A stretch of DNA of 64,000 nt from Sphingobium sp. B2D3C. Its GTDB lineage: Bacteria > Pseudomonadota > Alphaproteobacteria > Sphingomonadales > Sphingomonadaceae. The notes beneath the pieces are model-generated. The model saw nothing but the letters and a program-made list of their open reading frames with translations. It did not search any database and was not told the origin of the DNA. Shown here one piece after another: positions 42,625-52,907 of the stretch. Every line of letters starts with the position of its first letter. Within the stretch, counting starts at the first letter, position 1. The translations under genes and the position numbers were made by a program. The stretch spans positions 1,116,001-1,180,000 of the forward strand of contig NZ_JAOQOK010000001.1 in assembly GCF_025961835.1 (NCBI RefSeq), read 5' to 3'.

Positions 42625-45600
42625 GCACGCGCGACGACATTCTCTCCTTTCTTCGTGACCCGCGAGGCTTTGCCGCCACGGCGGCCGACCGTGATTTATG
42701 GACCGAATGCCTCGAGAGCTTCGCGATCCCATCGATCGCCGCCAACGCCGACCGCCCACTCCGTCCAGCTCAGGATAGCGCGTGGCGCGGACTGGCGGAC
42801 CAACGCGTCGGCCTTGTCCTCGGGCCGCCTGGCACCGGCAAAACGCATCTGCTGTCGTGGCTGATCACCGGCGATGGGGCAACGCGTGCCTTGCATCAGC
42901 GCCCTGCGCGAACCCTGGTGACTGCCTTCACCAAGAATGCGGTGGGCAACGTTCTGGATGCCGTTGCCAAGCGACAGGCATTGCACGACCCAACTGCGCC
43001 CGCCCCAATCTTCTACGGGGCGCCTCCCGGCGGCGGCCTTTCGGCCGGCGTGCAATTGATCGAGCGCGGCGATGAAGCCGAGGTTGAGCAGCAGCTTGCC
43101 AGTGGCCGTGCTGTTGTCGGCGCGACGATCTGGTCCCTGTACCGGCTGATCGCCTCGGGCGTCCTCCCGACGGTCGATGGCCCGACGGCGCCGCTCTTCG
43201 ATCTGATCTGCATCGATGAGGCCTCGCAGATGGTGCTTGGCCAAGGCCTGATGGCGCTTGCGGGAATGGCGCCAAATTGCCGTATCGTTGTGTCCGGCGA
43301 CGACCAACAATTGCCGCCGGTGCGATCGATGCGCTCGACCAAGATCGAGGATCGCGAGATGGGCGGCTCGCTCTACGCCTTTCTCAAATCGGCCAATGCC
43401 GCGGAATTTCCGCTGGAAGAGACGTTTCGGCTCAACGCGCCCCTCGCCAACTTCCCCGAGCGGAAGTTCTATCCCGGGCGTTATGTCTCGGCTGCCCCAG
43501 ATGCGCGGCTCGCGCTCAAAGCAGGATGGCGAGACGACTTAGACATGGTCTCGCGCGTCGCGCTCGACCCGGCGCTCCCCATCGTTGTGCTCGTCCATGA
43601 CGGGCCGGCGGCGGCAACCTCAAATCCGTTCGAGGCCAATCTTGCCGCGAAGTTGACCCTCGAACTCGCCGATCGGGTCGAGGGGCAGGGCGGACCTGTG
43701 ACCCCGGCCGAATTCTGGACCGAGATCGCAGCGGTCGTCAGCCCACATCGCGCGCAAAATGCAGCGATCCGCGCCTTGATCCCCGCTGCGCTCAAATCGG
43801 ATGCATTCGTCGAGACCGTCGATCGCATCCAGGGCAAGGAACGCGACGCGATCATCCTGTCCTATTGCGTTGCCGACCCCGAATTCGCGCTTGCCGAAGC
43901 CGAGTTCATCTTCTCGCCCGAGCGCCTGAACGTTGCCTCGACCCGCGCCCGCACGAAATTGGTGCTCATCATCAGTCGGCGTCTGCTCGAAGCGGTACCG
44001 GCTGAGCAGGAAACGATGGATAAGGCCGAACTGCTCCGCGAGTTCGTCTATTCCTGCGGGTTCGTCGCGGAAACCGTGCTCGACGGCCCCGGTGGCCGGA
44101 AGATCCGAACGCAAATCCGCGCCCGCGGCTTCGATGGCGATCCGCTCGATGTCGACCTGACGCCTGACGCCGTGGTCGAGGCCGACGTGCCGGAGATGAC
44201 CCCGGCGCTCGAAGGATTGCTTGCCGCGATACAGCGCGTCTCCGCCAGCAATGACTATGGTTCAGCCACGCTCAGCCAGGTGCGTAAAGCGATGGCGCTC
44301 TCCGCCGAGCCGTTCGCCGACGCCCGTACCTTGCACCTGCTTGGCTGGATTTCGCTAGAGCAACTTGAAGGGAAGTTCGGACGCTATTGGCGCGCCAAGC
44401 CGTTCGAGGCTGCGCGGCGTGTCTATCCGATCGATATCGACACGGTGCGCGCACGCATCGCCACTGTCATTCGCGAAGGCCGAGCCGGCAAATACTGCTT
44501 CTACGATCGTGCCCGAGACCGGTTCGCGTGGATGTCGGAACAGCAGGACGACATCTTCCTGCCGGTCATTCAGGCATTGCAGGGCGAAGGGCTGCTGACC
44601 ATCGGCGCAACTGGTGGCGCGATGACCCTTGCTATGACCGCGCCCGCGACGGAGAACGAGGACATTGAGCCCGATGCGCCGTTGCCCTCGATCTCGGACA
44701 ACGACTATCGGGTGTTGAACCGCCTCGAAGGTCTCGAGGTCGCCCGCATCAATTTCGGCATTTTCGACAGCTGGACGTCGATCACCACCCTTAACCGCGA
44801 CCTGCGGTGGCGGGACGAAGATATGGTCGCGGCATTGGCGCGGCTCGAGGCCCATGGGCATGTCATGCTCGCCGAAGATGCGCGGGTCCGCAGTCGCGTC
44901 GCCGAACTGGCGCGCGAAGTCCGCCACGTCAAACAGCGCTTCAAAACCGACGATGCCAATGATCGCCCCTTTCTGGTCCGCAACCTGAAGGTCGAACTTC
45001 GTGACCGCAACAAGCCGGTCCGCAACCGTGCGATCCGGGCGGTGTTCGACGAGGCGATCGCGGCGGCCTCGCCCGCCCAGGCGCAAGGACTGGAGGGGCT
45101 GTTTCGCGCACTGGCGAGCCAGTGGGGCGAAACAGCCGCGCTCGCGGAGTTCCAGCGCAAGGGCCTGATCTACGGCCTTGAGGCGTGGCGCGGGGAAAGT
45201 CCTTCGGCAATCGCGATTGCCGCGGACACCGGCTCGGGCAAGACCGAAGCTGCGGTCCTGCCGCTGATTGCCGGCGCTCTCGGTGACGCGCTCGAGGGCG
45301 TGCGCGGTGTGCGGGCAATCCTCGCTTATCCGCGCATTCGTCTCGCCGCCAACCAGGCGCAGCGTCTCGCAGGCTATCTCGCTGCCTCCGCCAGCATTCC
45401 CAACCTGCCAATGCTCACGCTTGGCCTCCAGGTCGGCGACGTGCCTGACAGTTTTGACAGGATGCACGAGCGCTATCGCGACGTCTGGCGGCCCGCCGGG
45501 CCAACGGCGTTCGAGTTCCCCTTCTTTGCGTGTCCATCCTGCGGCCAGGGATTGCATCTGCGCGCCGGCGCCGGGCGCGACGGCGCCGATGCGCTCATTT

Positions 45601-48600
45601 GTACGACGGGAGACTGGCGCTATGACGGTTGGATCGGATCGAAGGCGCAGTTGCGCGAGCGTCCGCCCTCCCTGTTCCTGCCGACCACCGACAGCTTGCA
45701 TCAATGGCTGCATGACCCGCGCTACGGTGCATTGTTCGGCGACGACCCGCGCTTTGCGCCGCCGCGCGCGCTGCTCGCGGACGAGATCCACCTCTATACC
45801 CACATCCACGGTGCGCAGGTTGGCATGGCGCTGCGACGCCTGGCCGCGCGCGCCGAAACCAGTGGCGCCGACACGCGGCCGCTCGTCGCGATCGGAATGA
45901 GTGCGACCGTTTCTGATCCGGCTGAGGCCTGGGGACGGCTAATCGGTCGTACCGACGTGCGGATCATCCGTCCGGAAGCCGCGGAACTGGAAGCAAATCC
46001 GCGCGGTCGCGAGGTCTTCTACTTCATTCAGCCCGAAGTGGAGTCGCGAGGCGCCGACATCGCGGGGGCCTCGACAACCATCCAGAGCCTGATGTGCCTC
46101 GGGCATGGCATACGCCGCCGCACCGGCGAGGAAGGCGGGTACCGCGGGCTCGTCTTCTTCGATTCGATCGACAAGATGCGTCGACTACACGGCGCTTATT
46201 CCGACGCCGAGGAAGGCAAGGAACTCGCCGCGCTGCGGATATCTGATTATGGCGACGATCCGACCGGCCAGCCCCAGACCCGGTGCTGCAAGGAGCCGAT
46301 CGGTTGCGACCGTTTCGCCGACGGCGAATGCTGGTGGTTCGCCGCCAACGACGCCCGGCAATGCGGCGCCAACGGCCGCCGGGTCGCCGGCAGCCCGCTG
46401 CGTGTGGCGCGCACGCCGATCTATTCCGGAACCAGCAGCGACGCCGAAGCGCTCGTCAAAGGGTCCGACATCGTCTTTGCCACATCCTCTCTTGAGGTTG
46501 GCTATGACGATCCGGAAATCACCCTGGTCTATCAGCATTACGCGCCGCAGAATCTGGCGAGCTTCATCCAGCGCAAGGGACGCGGCGGCCGGGGCATCGA
46601 CGATCGTCCGACTACTGCGGTCACCCTTTCCATCTATTCCCCGCGCGACAGTTGGTGGTTCAGGCGCCCGGCCGAGATGATCGCGCCATCGGGGTTTCGC
46701 ATTCCGCTCAATCCCGACAATTTCTTCGTCCGACGCGGCCAGGCACTGACCACGCTGCTTGACGGTATTTCGCGCAGCCTCGGTCGCGGCGCTGTTCTGG
46801 ATCCGGGTGATACGCCCTCGCGCGCGATCCTGATGGAAGCCGGGCAACTCGTTGAAACTGTCTTCGGTGCGGGTATCTGGAGCGAGTTCGGCGTCGCCGA
46901 CGCTGCCGGCTTCTGGGCCGCCGCCATAGCGTCACAAATTGGCGCAGGGGGCCACTTTCTAAGTGAAATGCGCCGCAATTTTCGCTGGGCGCCCGACCTG
47001 CTGTTCGACACCATCAACCTCCCGTCGCTTACCGTGGGCGGTCCGGGCGTCAACGGCGGTGGCGGCGAGGATATCGGCCTCGCTCTTGTGACAATCGCGC
47101 CTGGCAATGCGACACGGCGCTACAACGCATCGATCGTCCATTGGCGGCCGCCCGTACATGGCCGTGCGCCCTGGCTCGCGGCCGACGATTATCAACACGC
47201 CGAACGCACACAATTGCGGTCAGACAGTACCGCGCTGCTCGCGGAACTTCCAAGCGACGTTCGCGATGCGCTGGGCGACATTCACACCGATCTGTGCCGA
47301 CCGACGGTCGCCACCTTGCAGCAACTCGGTTGGATTGCCGGCGCTCACTGGACTCCCGAGATCGGCTTCGACAGCGATCGCGACCCAGCGATCGTGCCGC
47401 TCGACCCTCACGCGATGCCGCTGCGTCACGATAGCAACGCAAGCCTGTGCGGGTTCTTGCTGGTCCAGGCCGATCCAGCGCGTGCGCGAGACGTCGGCAC
47501 CACGCCACATGCGTGTTTCTCGCATGTGGCGGCACATATCGGCGACGAGGTTGCAGGCCACCCATCCGGTCTTGAGGTTGCGCGCGTATTCTGGGGGGCA
47601 GACGCCGAACTCAAGTTCGACAGCCGCGGTGTCGATCTCTTGAGCATGTCCCAAATCTTTACCGATCCTGTCACCGAACGCACGCTTCTGCACGGCTATC
47701 AAGTGCCGACCGAAGGCCTCCAGTTCGTTATCGACGAGCAGGCGATCACAGCCTGCGTGGAGAGCATTAAGGCTGCATTTGGCGAAGCGGAAGGACAGCA
47801 GCGCTGGCACGAAGCCCAGTTCCTGCGCTACCTCGTCGATAGTCGCAGCCGCGCGATCGGTATCGCGGGCTATGATGCTCGCTTGGGTGCCGACATTATC
47901 GCTGCCGCTGCCTCCCATCCGACCTTTGCACCACAATTGCGCCGTCTTGCGCGCTTTTGGTCACCTTCAGCGCTTGCCACCTTGTTCGAGGACGTGCGCC
48001 AGCAGTTGCTAAGCCAGCATCCCCTGATGACCATCACCCGCGTCGCCCGCGCCGCGTTAACTCTCAGTGACGACGCCTTTCACACCGTGCTGAGCGAGGC
48101 GCTCAAGGACGTCCGCGATCCCGTCGCTATGCACGGGTATCTGCGCTCCGCGATTGTTCATTCATTGACCGTGCGGCTGAAGCTGCTCGTGACGCAGGTC
48201 GGGCAGGGCGATGAACGACAATTGCTCGCCCATACGAAGCTTCCGTTGCAGTTCGGTGCCGACGCCGGCAATCGCATCACGATTTGCGAGGCGGGAGCGC
48301 ACGGTGATGGCACGGTCCGCGGCGTGATCGACAATTGGCCCGCTTTGCTGGACCTTGTCGCCGATGGCTATCTCGGGGCGTGCCCCAACGCCGATGAGGA
48401 TGCGATGGTCAGGCGATTTTGGGCAATGCCAGATCGGCATGATGTCTGGCGAACATTCGATCCGCGTGACCCTGCCGCACTTGGCGGTATCGCACAGGAA
48501 CTTGGTGCGGCGGCGCCTTCCGACGCGGGCCCTGTGCTACCGCAAGTGCTGGTCCGTACCCTGTTCGCACAGGAGGCGGTCGAGGCGGAGCCTTTCGCCC

Positions 48601-48953
48601 TGTACGATGTCGCCGCCGACATCGAGCAGGTGCGGAGCGCCGCCTTTGGTTCGCTCGACCGACCGGTGCTGGGATGGGAGTTGGCGTCGGCAGCGGTCGA
48701 TGCCGCATCTCAGGGCACCGCTCCAATACTCAAACGTCTGTATGATGCCTACGCCGCGCTCGATCGCAACGCCGCTGGTTCGCTCGGACCGGAAGCGCGG
48801 CTCGCCGAGCAAGTATTCCGTCTGTCAGCGCCGCTCTGTGCCGATGGATGCCGAAGCTGCGTTCACCAGGCCAGTGATCTGATGAGCGACAGTCTTGCCG
48901 AGGCCAGCGTCAGCCGGTCGTTGCTCCAGCGCTTTCTAGCTAGCGGGTCGTAA
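42621..48953 (+). CDS. dpdJ: 2,110-residue fusion: SF1 helicase plus DpdJ-like DEAD/DEAH helicase
   Basis: Two motors in one chain. Residues 1-about 600 are a superfamily 1 (Upf1/Dna2-like) helicase: Walker A GPPGTGKT near 69-76, CIDEASQM near 200, GDDQQLPPV, and ERLNVASTRARTKL. After a winged-helix-like linker, residues about 800-2,110 are a DpdJ-like helicase: TGSGKTEA near 869, ADEIHLY near 1,052, ATSSLEVGYD and QRKGRGGRG. It has Cys clusters at FFACPSCG (about 969), CCKEPIGCD (about 1,221) and a C-terminal DUF1998-like CADGCRSC (about 2,072). It overlaps the nuclease gene (ATGA). DpdJ is the best name for the second half, but DISARM DrmA-like helicases are related. Confidence 0.65.
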   Translation: MSTRDDILSFLRDPRGFAATAADRDLWTECLESFAIPSIAANADRPLRPAQDSAWRGLADQRVGLVLGPPGTGKTHLLSWLITGDGATRALHQRPARTLVTAFTKNAVGNVLDAVAKRQALHDPTAPAPIFYGAPPGGGLSAGVQLIERGDEAEVEQQLASGRAVVGATIWSLYRLIASGVLPTVDGPTAPLFDLICIDEASQMVLGQGLMALAGMAPNCRIVVSGDDQQLPPVRSMRSTKIEDREMGGSLYAFLKSANAAEFPLEETFRLNAPLANFPERKFYPGRYVSAAPDARLALKAGWRDDLDMVSRVALDPALPIVVLVHDGPAAATSNPFEANLAAKLTLELADRVEGQGGPVTPAEFWTEIAAVVSPHRAQNAAIRALIPAALKSDAFVETVDRIQGKERDAIILSYCVADPEFALAEAEFIFSPERLNVASTRARTKLVLIISRRLLEAVPAEQETMDKAELLREFVYSCGFVAETVLDGPGGRKIRTQIRARGFDGDPLDVDLTPDAVVEADVPEMTPALEGLLAAIQRVSASNDYGSATLSQVRKAMALSAEPFADARTLHLLGWISLEQLEGKFGRYWRAKPFEAARRVYPIDIDTVRARIATVIREGRAGKYCFYDRARDRFAWMSEQQDDIFLPVIQALQGEGLLTIGATGGAMTLAMTAPATENEDIEPDAPLPSISDNDYRVLNRLEGLEVARINFGIFDSWTSITTLNRDLRWRDEDMVAALARLEAHGHVMLAEDARVRSRVAELAREVRHVKQRFKTDDANDRPFLVRNLKVELRDRNKPVRNRAIRAVFDEAIAAASPAQAQGLEGLFRALASQWGETAALAEFQRKGLIYGLEAWRGESPSAIAIAADTGSGKTEAAVLPLIAGALGDALEGVRGVRAILAYPRIRLAANQAQRLAGYLAASASIPNLPMLTLGLQVGDVPDSFDRMHERYRDVWRPAGPTAFEFPFFACPSCGQGLHLRAGAGRDGADALICTTGDWRYDGWIGSKAQLRERPPSLFLPTTDSLHQWLHDPRYGALFGDDPRFAPPRALLADEIHLYTHIHGAQVGMALRRLAARAETSGADTRPLVAIGMSATVSDPAEAWGRLIGRTDVRIIRPEAAELEANPRGREVFYFIQPEVESRGADIAGASTTIQSLMCLGHGIRRRTGEEGGYRGLVFFDSIDKMRRLHGAYSDAEEGKELAALRISDYGDDPTGQPQTRCCKEPIGCDRFADGECWWFAANDARQCGANGRRVAGSPLRVARTPIYSGTSSDAEALVKGSDIVFATSSLEVGYDDPEITLVYQHYAPQNLASFIQRKGRGGRGIDDRPTTAVTLSIYSPRDSWWFRRPAEMIAPSGFRIPLNPDNFFVRRGQALTTLLDGISRSLGRGAVLDPGDTPSRAILMEAGQLVETVFGAGIWSEFGVADAAGFWAAAIASQIGAGGHFLSEMRRNFRWAPDLLFDTINLPSLTVGGPGVNGGGGEDIGLALVTIAPGNATRRYNASIVHWRPPVHGRAPWLAADDYQHAERTQLRSDSTALLAELPSDVRDALGDIHTDLCRPTVATLQQLGWIAGAHWTPEIGFDSDRDPAIVPLDPHAMPLRHDSNASLCGFLLVQADPARARDVGTTPHACFSHVAAHIGDEVAGHPSGLEVARVFWGADAELKFDSRGVDLLSMSQIFTDPVTERTLLHGYQVPTEGLQFVIDEQAITACVESIKAAFGEAEGQQRWHEAQFLRYLVDSRSRAIGIAGYDARLGADIIAAAASHPTFAPQLRRLARFWSPSALATLFEDVRQQLLSQHPLMTITRVARAALTLSDDAFHTVLSEALKDVRDPVAMHGYLRSAIVHSLTVRLKLLVTQVGQGDERQLLAHTKLPLQFGADAGNRITICEAGAHGDGTVRGVIDNWPALLDLVADGYLGACPNADEDAMVRRFWAMPDRHDVWRTFDPRDPAALGGIAQELGAAAPSDAGPVLPQVLVRTLFAQEAVEAEPFALYDVAADIEQVRSAAFGSLDRPVLGWELASAAVDAASQGTAPILKRLYDAYAALDRNAAGSLGPEARLAEQVFRLSAPLCADGCRSCVHQASDLMSDSLAEASVSRSLLQRFLASGS

Positions 48954-49638
48954 TCCCGAGCCGGTCGAGCGCCGCATGTTCGGCGAGCCAAGCCTGGACC
49001 TTCGGCGTTACCATAGCGAGGGTCGCGCGCTTGTCCGCAAGTGCGTTGATGAATTCACCCACCTCGTCTTCGTCGATCTCGGCAGCGCGCTCGGCCTGCA
49101 GCGCATCATATTCCTTCGACAGCGTCGAAACGGCGCCGTGAAGGTCGGCGGCGGATGCCACGTTGGCCGAGTTAACGCCGTTTCGGCCGCACGCGACCAG
49201 CCGCGGGCCGAGATTGTTGGCGACATTCATCGACGTTAGCAACTCCCCCAATCCGATGAGCGGCTGATATCGCTCGCTGGCGACTGCTCGCCAATGGTCC
49301 CGAATCGAACGCTCGAGCGCCGCGATCGCCCGGCTGAGGTCGGTCGAATATTCATAGACCGCTGCGCGTAACGCCTCAGCATCCTCGGCATCTTCAAGAG
49401 CCTCGCCGACCGCTTGCGCGCACTCAATCATTTCCGTCAGCACTTCGCGCTGGTGCGCAGGCGTTCCGAATCCGGTCATGTCTGCGGTCTCGACCAGAGC
49501 AGTCATCCGCTGGATCTGGTGACCGGCCGTGCGCAATTCGGTGATCGCCTTGCCCAACCGCTCGCCAAGCGTGCGGCGCGAAACCGCTTCGGGCAATTGC
49601 TCCAGCAGCGTTTCGGCCTCGAGTAGGGCGTCGCTCAT
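48940..49638 (-). CDS. Unknown 232-residue helical protein in the dpdFGH operon
   Basis: A helical, acidic protein with no motif I know (LLEAETLLEQLPEAVSRRTL, ALRAAVYEYSTDLSRAIAAL, SANVASAADLHGAVSTLSKE). It starts in the dpdH stop (ATGA) and ends 14 bases inside the convergent helicase gene, so it is clearly part of the Dpd locus. The coiled-coil-like character would suit a partner or toxin-neutralising subunit of DpdH; this is a guess. It could be a divergent counterpart of a known Dpd subunit (for example DpdI) not recognisable by eye. Confidence 0.6.
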   Translation of the reverse strand: MSDALLEAETLLEQLPEAVSRRTLGERLGKAITELRTAGHQIQRMTALVETADMTGFGTPAHQREVLTEMIECAQAVGEALEDAEDAEALRAAVYEYSTDLSRAIAALERSIRDHWRAVASERYQPLIGLGELLTSMNVANNLGPRLVACGRNGVNSANVASAADLHGAVSTLSKEYDALQAERAAEIDEDEVGEFINALADKRATLAMVTPKVQAWLAEHAALDRLGITTR

Positions 49639-52600
49639 GCCTCGGTCCCTTGCGTGGCCGGCTTGGCGACCGCGGCCTGAAGGGCCTTTCCAACCGCCTT
49701 TACCTCGGATAGCGAGCCGCCGCTGCCGGCTTCGCGGACGCAGTCCTGCGCGTGATTTCGCAAATCGTCGACCGCGCGTTCGCCTGTCTGCGCGGTGACC
49801 AAGATGTCCTCGAGATCGCGCGCTGGCTGCTGCGCAAGCCAAGCCAGGCGCTGAAGCAACTTCGCCGGGATCTCCTCTTCCTCCAGCGCAAAGATCAGGG
49901 TTTCGGCCCGCGTCCCCGCGCCTTCGCTCAGTCTTACCCTTAACCGGTCATTGGCTTGCCGCCATGCCAGCACCTTGTCGGCGGCGGCGCCGGTCAGCAA
50001 TTCGGCGATGCCCGTGATGCAGCGGTCGAGGCGACCGAGGTGGGTTGCGACATCCTTTCCACGCAGCAAGCCGGACAGCGTGTCTGCCCGACCCTTGATC
50101 TGCCCGAATTCGGTGCGCTCGATATGGTTGCGCTTTTCATTCCAAGTGCCGGCCAGTTCACGGGCGCGCTTGTACAGATCGGGGAGGGCGCCGTTTTCTT
50201 CCGGCACCGGGTCGCACCGCCCGGTCTCGCCCAACCGGACGATCGCGCCCATCAGTTCGCTGGAATCGATCAGCGCGCTACCGCCGCTGGTTCCGGTCGC
50301 ATTATCGGTGAGATTGAGACTGATCATCGCACGAAGTTCGGTGCGCAGACGCTCATGGAAGCCCTTGGTGGCGGTGAGCCATTCCTGCCATGGCGCACTG
50401 CGGGCGCTGAAATCCGTCTCCGACAGACCCTCATCGCTCAAGATCGCGCGCATTTGGTCGGCAACGGGCGCATCGACGCTGGTCGCGCCGCGCAGGTAGG
50501 CGCGGGCGAGCAGAACCTGCGCGAATGTCGCCACCTGGGACCAGCGCGCGCCATCAGCGAGCCGGGGGATTTTGCGATCGAGATACGCGACCATGGTGGT
50601 CGCCAGCCGACGCATCATCGTCGCGAGGCTACGCCGATGATATTCAGCGTCCTCCAACGACATGCCCGTGTCGAGCCGCAGTGAAATGAACGCTTCGAGA
50701 CCGTTGCGAACCCAGGGCTCTGCCGAAAGTGTGAAATAGTCGAGCTGGCGCGTGGCGGTGCCCTGCAATTTGACCATGTCGCGCGTGATCAACTTCTGGA
50801 ACAACGGCGGCGGCACGCCGATCGCGCGACTGTCGATTTCCTCGACCAGGAGGAAGAGGATCTCGTTCCATCGGCTGCCATTCTGGATCGCGTCGCTGGG
50901 CGTCCAGCTTCGGATCTGCTCGCGCAGGACCTCGAGTTCGCTCTTGGTCGGCATCAACCTTTTCGGTTTGGGTGCCGAGACAATTGGCCGTGCCGGGCGA
51001 ATTGGGGCAAGACCACCGGGGCGTTGCGGCGGTTCGTCTTCGTCGTCCGTCGGCGTATCGACGATCGGCTGTACGATGATGATCGGTGCAGCCGCGATCG
51101 GCGCCGCAGCCGATGCATCGTCTGCTCCGATCCACGGCAGACCGAAGGCATCAAACACCGCTCGGCTGGTACCCGCAAAGGCAAGGCCTTCGCCAAGCGA
51201 CGTCGTGTCAGCCCGATCCGGATTGGCCCAATAAGCGAGCATTCGCCGCATGCGGGCGCGCTCTTCGGGTGCCTCGATCCGGTTATCGACGATCTGCTTG
51301 AGCCGAGGCGCAAGCGCCAGATCGGATCGACGATCGGCGCGAAAGGCGTCTGGCTCGATGAAGCTGCCCGGATAGGTTTTGGCGGCAAGGCTGTCGGGCT
51401 GCAGCAAATTGGGGTTCAGGATTGCTTGCAGGATACCGCGCGGCGTCTTCCAGGTCTGACCATTGTCATTCTCCTTGAGCGCCTCATAGAAGCGGTCGAA
51501 CGCATGCGGCGTGAAGGGAAACAGGCCGATCCCGTCCTCGGCGCCGAAGATGTCGAAGCACACTTCTTGCCGAGGGCATTCGATACAGCGATTGGGCGGC
51601 GGCGCCTCACGGCCCTGCCGGCTTTCCGCCAGCCAGTTGTTGAGCGCAGCGGGCCCGGCGCGTACCGCTGCAAGATAGCGCACTGCGAACTGTCGCCGGG
51701 TCTCGCCCTCCCGCAACGTCGCGACATCCTGCAGACCATCGGTTGCTTTCCCGAGCCGCACCTCATGGGTGATGCGTTGGCGGTAATTGCCTTGCAGCTT
51801 GTCATAATATGCCGGCGTTACGCCGACGACCGAGATGAGCGGGCAAACCGCTTGCTCATCCGCTTCTCCGCGCGCGGCTGCATTGAACACCAGGACGTCG
51901 ATCAGGCTGTCATCCAGTCCCTCCCAACTGGTGATGTCTTCGAGCAGCAGCACGAGCCGCTGCTTGCGGTCGGCCAGGGCTTCGCGCACTTGGCGAAACA
52001 AGGTCTTCAGCCCTTGCGCGGAAATACCCAGCACATTCTGAATCGCATCATTGCGCCGCAGGTTGAGTGCCTTCATCAGTGCCAGGCTCGTCGGGAACTG
52101 GTCCGCATGCTCTTCGGCTAGTTCGTCGGCGAGCCATTGCTCCTCGCGGAACACCCGGATCGTGTCGGCTTCGCGTTCGAGCCGTCGCGCCAGATCATGA
52201 CTATGCGCGATCGCCGCCTGCCCGCGAAGCGGCGGGCAGAGGTCGCCGAGTTCCTGGACATCAAACAGGTCGAACGACGCCGTCGCTGAATTTCGCCCGC
52301 CGCCCGCACCTTCAAGAAGGTCGAGGATGCGTGATGGCGCTTTCCAGCCGGCCTTGACCGCCGGATGCGAAAGCAATTCAGCTGGCGCGAACGTCTTGCA
52401 CCAGGCCTCGTCCGGCATCGCCCGATCGAAATGCCCCGGCTCGAGTGTATTGGAAAGTGTGCTGAGGAAGATGTTCGAGCGGCCGCGCGAGGATGTGTTC
52501 TGCCGTTGCCCAAGATTGTCGAACAGATGCGCGAATTCGATGGGCAGGCGATCACGAAGCTGGCGGAGGGCACCCTCAAGCGAGCCATCGGCGCGGCGTA

Positions 52601-52907
52601 GCAACAGCTTGATGTCGGTTTGATGCGGCCAGTTAACCGACAGCCAGCGGATGAGATGTGACTTGCCCGACCCTGGCTCGCCCTGGACCACGCAAAAGGC
52701 ATGTTCCCGGCTCGGATCGGCGAGCGTGTCGAGAACCGCCTGTTCGTCGCGGCCGGTAAACTCGGCAGCATCGCGGCCGGCAACGTCGAACCCCTCGATT
52801 GGCGTGTGCGTGGCGAGGAAGATCGCGTCGTCGCCCTCGAGCGCCTCGGTGACAAAGATCGATCGCGCGTCCTCGGCACGCCAGCAAGCTGGGTACGGCC
52901 CATTCAT
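49635..52907 (-). CDS. dpdH: DpdH, large P-loop ATPase
   Basis: A 1,090-residue ATPase assigned to DpdH. Walker A is QGEPGSGKSHLI near residues 75-86; LVLLLEDITSWEGLDDSL holds the Walker B-type acidic end. A zinc-like cluster RCIECPRQEVCF is near residue 435, followed by a Pro-rich linker (near 615-655) and a long helical C-terminus. I start at ATG 52907 (MNGPYPACWRAEDARS), which overlaps the dpdG stop by four bases. The upstream in-frame stretch lies in dpdG. It is thought to belong to the restriction side of Dpd systems; biochemical role unknown. Confidence 0.75.
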   Translation of the reverse strand: MNGPYPACWRAEDARSIFVTEALEGDDAIFLATHTPIEGFDVAGRDAAEFTGRDEQAVLDTLADPSREHAFCVVQGEPGSGKSHLIRWLSVNWPHQTDIKLLLRRADGSLEGALRQLRDRLPIEFAHLFDNLGQRQNTSSRGRSNIFLSTLSNTLEPGHFDRAMPDEAWCKTFAPAELLSHPAVKAGWKAPSRILDLLEGAGGGRNSATASFDLFDVQELGDLCPPLRGQAAIAHSHDLARRLEREADTIRVFREEQWLADELAEEHADQFPTSLALMKALNLRRNDAIQNVLGISAQGLKTLFRQVREALADRKQRLVLLLEDITSWEGLDDSLIDVLVFNAAARGEADEQAVCPLISVVGVTPAYYDKLQGNYRQRITHEVRLGKATDGLQDVATLREGETRRQFAVRYLAAVRAGPAALNNWLAESRQGREAPPPNRCIECPRQEVCFDIFGAEDGIGLFPFTPHAFDRFYEALKENDNGQTWKTPRGILQAILNPNLLQPDSLAAKTYPGSFIEPDAFRADRRSDLALAPRLKQIVDNRIEAPEERARMRRMLAYWANPDRADTTSLGEGLAFAGTSRAVFDAFGLPWIGADDASAAAPIAAAPIIIVQPIVDTPTDDEDEPPQRPGGLAPIRPARPIVSAPKPKRLMPTKSELEVLREQIRSWTPSDAIQNGSRWNEILFLLVEEIDSRAIGVPPPLFQKLITRDMVKLQGTATRQLDYFTLSAEPWVRNGLEAFISLRLDTGMSLEDAEYHRRSLATMMRRLATTMVAYLDRKIPRLADGARWSQVATFAQVLLARAYLRGATSVDAPVADQMRAILSDEGLSETDFSARSAPWQEWLTATKGFHERLRTELRAMISLNLTDNATGTSGGSALIDSSELMGAIVRLGETGRCDPVPEENGALPDLYKRARELAGTWNEKRNHIERTEFGQIKGRADTLSGLLRGKDVATHLGRLDRCITGIAELLTGAAADKVLAWRQANDRLRVRLSEGAGTRAETLIFALEEEEIPAKLLQRLAWLAQQPARDLEDILVTAQTGERAVDDLRNHAQDCVREAGSGGSLSEVKAVGKALQAAVAKPATQGTEA

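Noticed and set aside
44355..45809. 484-codon minus-strand frame within the 2,110-residue helicase gene
   Set aside because: Antisense shadow; the plus strand shows helicase motifs over the whole region.
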